From an uncultured bacterium (GTDB lineage: Bacteria > Cyanobacteriota > Vampirovibrionia > Gastranaerophilales > Gastranaerophilaceae), in the NCBI GenBank assembly GCA_937894665.1, contig CALAWF010000183.1, forward strand, positions 1 through 7,545: a DNA stretch of 7,545 bases. Direction: 5' to 3'. Below the pieces are notes generated by a model. It saw only the letters and a program-made list of their open reading frames with translations, was not told the origin of the DNA and made no database searches. A program made the position numbers and the translations under genes. Shown one piece after another: positions 5,795-7,545 of this stretch (the first letter of the stretch is position 1; every line of letters begins with the position of its first letter).

Positions 5795-5822
5795 AAAGGG
5801 TTCGATTTAATCGAACCCTTTT
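5795..5822. terminator. Bidirectional rho-independent terminator between cysS and nusB
   Basis: AAAGGGTTCGAT (5795-5806) pairs perfectly with ATCGAACCCTTT (5810-5821) around a three-base loop. It is followed by a T on the plus strand, and by TTTATTTTT when read on the minus strand. It lies between the stops of two convergent genes, so it should end both transcripts. The U-tract is better for nusB than for cysS. Confidence 0.85.
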
Positions 5823-5849
5823 CAATTAATAATAATTTATTTGAGTTAT

Positions 5850-6509
5850 TTATTTAATTCCTTTGTCAACAATTGCTTTTGCTAAAACCCCATTGATAAA
5901 GTTTGCACTGTCATCAGTTGAGTATTTTTTAGCAAGTTCAATTGCTTCATCTACAACAACTTTCATTGGCGTTTCTTTGATATAAAGAAGTTCTGAAAGT
6001 GCAATTCTCAAAATGTCTTTATCCATTTTTACTAGTCTATCAAAGTCCCAACCTTCTGAATATTTATCAATATCATTATCGATTTCTTCATGGTTTTCTT
6101 GATAGCATTGAGCAATTTGGATTGCATAAGTCTTTACATCTCCTTCAGATTCAAGAGTTGTAAATTCTGCAATTTCAAGAGCTAATAAGGCTTTATCAGC
6201 AATATCAATCATTTCATTGATTCTACCTGTCATATCTGACGTCATTGGAAGAGGAACAGGAATATTTGTTGCATTCATTGGTCTATTCAAGTTAATTTCG
6301 TGTTCTGCCTCATAATCATCAATTTTATTTTTCATATCAATCAAAGAACCAAGTGCCAATTTAAGTTCGTCATGTGCACTGCTAGACAAAATTCTTACTG
6401 ATTTAAGAACAATGTCATCTAAACTTTCTTTTGAATAGTTTGTAATCTTTTTATCAAATTGAGAAAGCAATATAAATGCTAATTCTCTAGATGCTCTGCG
6501 GGCTTGCAT
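5850..6509 (-). CDS. nusB: Transcription antitermination factor NusB, long cyanobacterial form
   Basis: NusB binds boxA RNA with NusE (ribosomal protein S10) and promotes processive transcription, notably of rRNA operons. At 219 aa it is far longer than the ~140-aa E. coli protein. The N-terminal MQARRASRELAFILLSQ is the RNA-binding start helix. Residues ~25-135 hold an inserted helical region, also found in cyanobacterial NusB. Residues ~137-217 give the conserved core: DRLVKMDKDILRIALSELLY (157-176), VVDEAIELAKKYS (185-197) and NFINGVLAKA (203-212). The ATG at 6509 has GAGG upstream and matches the conserved N-terminus. In cyanobacteria, as I recall, nusB often neighbours ftsY; here they are in one window but not adjacent. 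The insertion strongly supports a cyanobacterial-lineage host. Confidence 0.93.
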   Translation of the reverse strand: MQARRASRELAFILLSQFDKKITNYSKESLDDIVLKSVRILSSSAHDELKLALGSLIDMKNKIDDYEAEHEINLNRPMNATNIPVPLPMTSDMTGRINEMIDIADKALLALEIAEFTTLESEGDVKTYAIQIAQCYQENHEEIDNDIDKYSEGWDFDRLVKMDKDILRIALSELLYIKETPMKVVVDEAIELAKKYSTDDSANFINGVLAKAIVDKGIK

Positions 6510-6552
6510 ATTTTTCTACCTCATAAATTTTTCACATTTTACTTATAAGGCT

Positions 6553-6591
6553 ATGCTATCATGAAAAATTTTTAACCTCAAGAAATTTCTT
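6553..6591 (-). promoter_or_regulatory. nusB promoter with extended -10 and overlapping palindrome
   Basis: On the minus strand TTGAGG (6581-6576) is followed after 17 bases by TAGCAT (6558-6553), preceded by TGA, which makes an extended -10. A start near 6546 gives a leader of about 37 nt. A perfect 12-bp palindrome AAGAAATTTCTT (6580-6591) touches the upstream edge of the -35 and could be an operator or mere AT-rich symmetry. Confidence 0.55.
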
Positions 6592-6610
6592 AAATTTCAT
6601 TTTGCTGATA

Positions 6611-6647
6611 AAAAGCGGGATACAAAATTCATCTTGCGTCCCGCTTT
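6611..6647 (-). terminator. Rho-independent terminator of rpsA
   Basis: AAAGCGGGA and TCCCGCTTT (6612-6620 with 6639-6647) form a nine-pair stem, and CAA/TTG (6623-6625 with 6634-6636) can extend it. On the minus strand a TTTTTAT run follows directly. It lies 25 bases past the rpsA stop and before the nusB promoter, so rpsA and nusB are separate units. Confidence 0.85.
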
Positions 6648-6671
6648 AATATTTTAATATGTTAACTTTGC

Positions 6672-7520
6672 TTATTCAGCATCTTTGTTAATGTCTTTGA
6701 TGCTCAATGCAATTCTGTGTTCTTGTGGAGTGAATTTCTTAATAAGAACTTCTACACTATCACCAACTTTGAATTTGTTGAATGGGTTAACATTTTCTTC
6801 TGCCATTTCAGAAACAGGTAATAATGCTTCAACACCAGGGAAGATGTTGATGAAAGCACCGAAACCGGTAACTTTGTTTACTGTACCTGTGATGATTTGA
6901 CCTTCTGAGAATTGACCTTCAATTTGTTGCCATGGATCTTCGCCCATTCTCTTTAATGATAATGAAATTCTCTTTAATTCGTTATCAATTTTGATGATTT
7001 TAACTTCTAAAGTTTCACCTAAAGAAATAACATCTGAAGGGTGTTTAATTCTTTGCCAAGAAATTTCAGAAATTGGAAGTAAACCGTCGATACCGTTGAT
7101 GTCAACGAAAGCACCAAAATCAGCGATTCTTACAACTTCACCTTTAACAACTTGACCTTCTTCAAGTTCTGATAAGATGTTATCAACAACTTGATCTCTT
7201 TGTTCTGCAACAGCTTGTCTTTGAGATAAGATAAGTTTGTTTTTCTTAGGATCAGCTTCAAGAACTTTAACTTCGATTTTTTGATCTAATAAACCATCGA
7301 ATGGAGTTCCTGTTCTAAGTTGAGATGATGGGATGAAACCTTTCAAATCAGCTACGTCAACCAATACACCACCTTTAACAACTGAAACAACTTTTGCAAG
7401 GATTGTATCGCCTTGAACTTTTGCATCATTAAGTTGAGCCCATGCTTGAGCAAATGCAAGTCTTTTCAATGATAATAACATACCATCTTCATCGTTTTCT
7501 TCTTTTAATACGTAGAATTC
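6672..7520 (-). CDS. rpsA: Ribosomal protein S1, 5'-truncated
   Basis: S1 binds mRNA on the 30S subunit and helps initiate translation. The 282 residues visible are the end of one S1 motif (EFYVLKEENDEDGMLLSLKR) and three further S1 RNA-binding repeats at about 37-101, 122-191 and 207-276. Each repeat shows the G-x-V-x-G/GAFV...G(L/I)LP-S-E pattern, most clearly GEVVRIADFGAFVDINGIDG (127-146) and GTVNKVTGFGAFINIFPGVE (212-231). It ends soon after the last repeat, as in short cyanobacterial S1 rather than the six-repeat proteobacterial form. The 5' part of the gene, perhaps some 75 residues, is missing because the contig runs into adapter sequence at 7521. A reading frame can be opened from a GTG inside the adapter, but its first residues (MLFRS) are adapter-encoded and must be discarded. 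Confidence 0.93.
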   Translation of the reverse strand, partial: EFYVLKEENDEDGMLLSLKRLAFAQAWAQLNDAKVQGDTILAKVVSVVKGGVLVDVADLKGFIPSSQLRTGTPFDGLLDQKIEVKVLEADPKKNKLILSQRQAVAEQRDQVVDNILSELEEGQVVKGEVVRIADFGAFVDINGIDGLLPISEISWQRIKHPSDVISLGETLEVKIIKIDNELKRISLSLKRMGEDPWQQIEGQFSEGQIITGTVNKVTGFGAFINIFPGVEALLPVSEMAEENVNPFNKFKVGDSVEVLIKKFTPQEHRIALSIKDINKDAE

Positions 7521-7545
7521 AGATCGGAAGAGCACACGTCTGAAG
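7521..7545. other. Illumina TruSeq adapter read-through
   Basis: From 7521 the sequence is AGATCGGAAGAGC followed by ACACGTCTGAA, the standard TruSeq read-1 adapter, with the last base (G) departing from it. This is untrimmed library sequence, not genome. Translated on the minus strand it gives the well-known artefact RVLFRS. Confidence 0.97.

Noticed and set aside
1..7545. CRISPR array, insertion sequence, tRNA or prophage genes
   Set aside because: I see no regularly spaced repeats, transposase or integrase motifs, or tRNA cloverleaf with CCA-type end anywhere in the window.

Overview
The window is a low-GC bacterial contig fragment whose two ends are both artefacts. Gene content and protein style point to the non-photosynthetic cyanobacterial lineage (Melainabacteria/Vampirovibrionia, probably gut Gastranaerophilales). 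The evidence is a long NusB of the cyanobacterial type (219 aa, start MQARRASREL) and a ribosomal protein S1 with the short, few-repeat layout of cyanobacterial S1. The AT-rich codon use and short intergenic spacers fit that lineage. This placement is inference from remembered families, not from a search.

Layout. Bases 1-40 are an inverted (fold-back) copy of ftsY sequence, and genuine coding for the C-terminal GTPase part of FtsY runs from 41 to 547 (+). The gap 548-867 would normally be left blank, but it holds a compact locus. On the plus strand there is a good promoter (TTGAAA-17-TATAAT), a ~75-80 nt RNA and a terminator hairpin. On the minus strand, convergent with it, lies a 25-codon hydrophobic peptide gene (652-729) with a near-perfect Shine-Dalgarno. 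A 12-nt direct repeat makes the plus-strand RNA complementary to the peptide mRNA's 5' leader, and an 8-nt inverted repeat could pair the mRNA's 5' end with its distal 3' region. This is the architecture of a type I toxin-antitoxin system (Fst/par, AapA-IsoA or Ibs-Sib style), and I consider it the most interesting object in the window.

Next come pabA (868-1431, -) and a fused pabB-pabC (1428-3083, -), overlapping by ATGA. Together they encode the route from chorismate to 4-aminobenzoate for folate. A divergent M14-family murein-peptide amidase-like gene (3168-3830, +) follows, converging by a 12-bp overlap on an unrecognised 135-aa gene (3819-4226, -). cysS (4395-5768, +) ends in a strong bidirectional terminator shared with the convergent nusB (5850-6509, -). 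Upstream of nusB is an extended -10 promoter, then the terminator of rpsA (6672-7520, -). rpsA is cut at its 5' end by Illumina adapter sequence (7521-7545).

The housekeeping genes are ordinary: protein targeting, folate synthesis, tRNA charging, transcription antitermination and translation. The candidate toxin-antitoxin locus sits between the 3' ends of ftsY and pabA, each of its RNAs co-oriented with the upstream neighbour.
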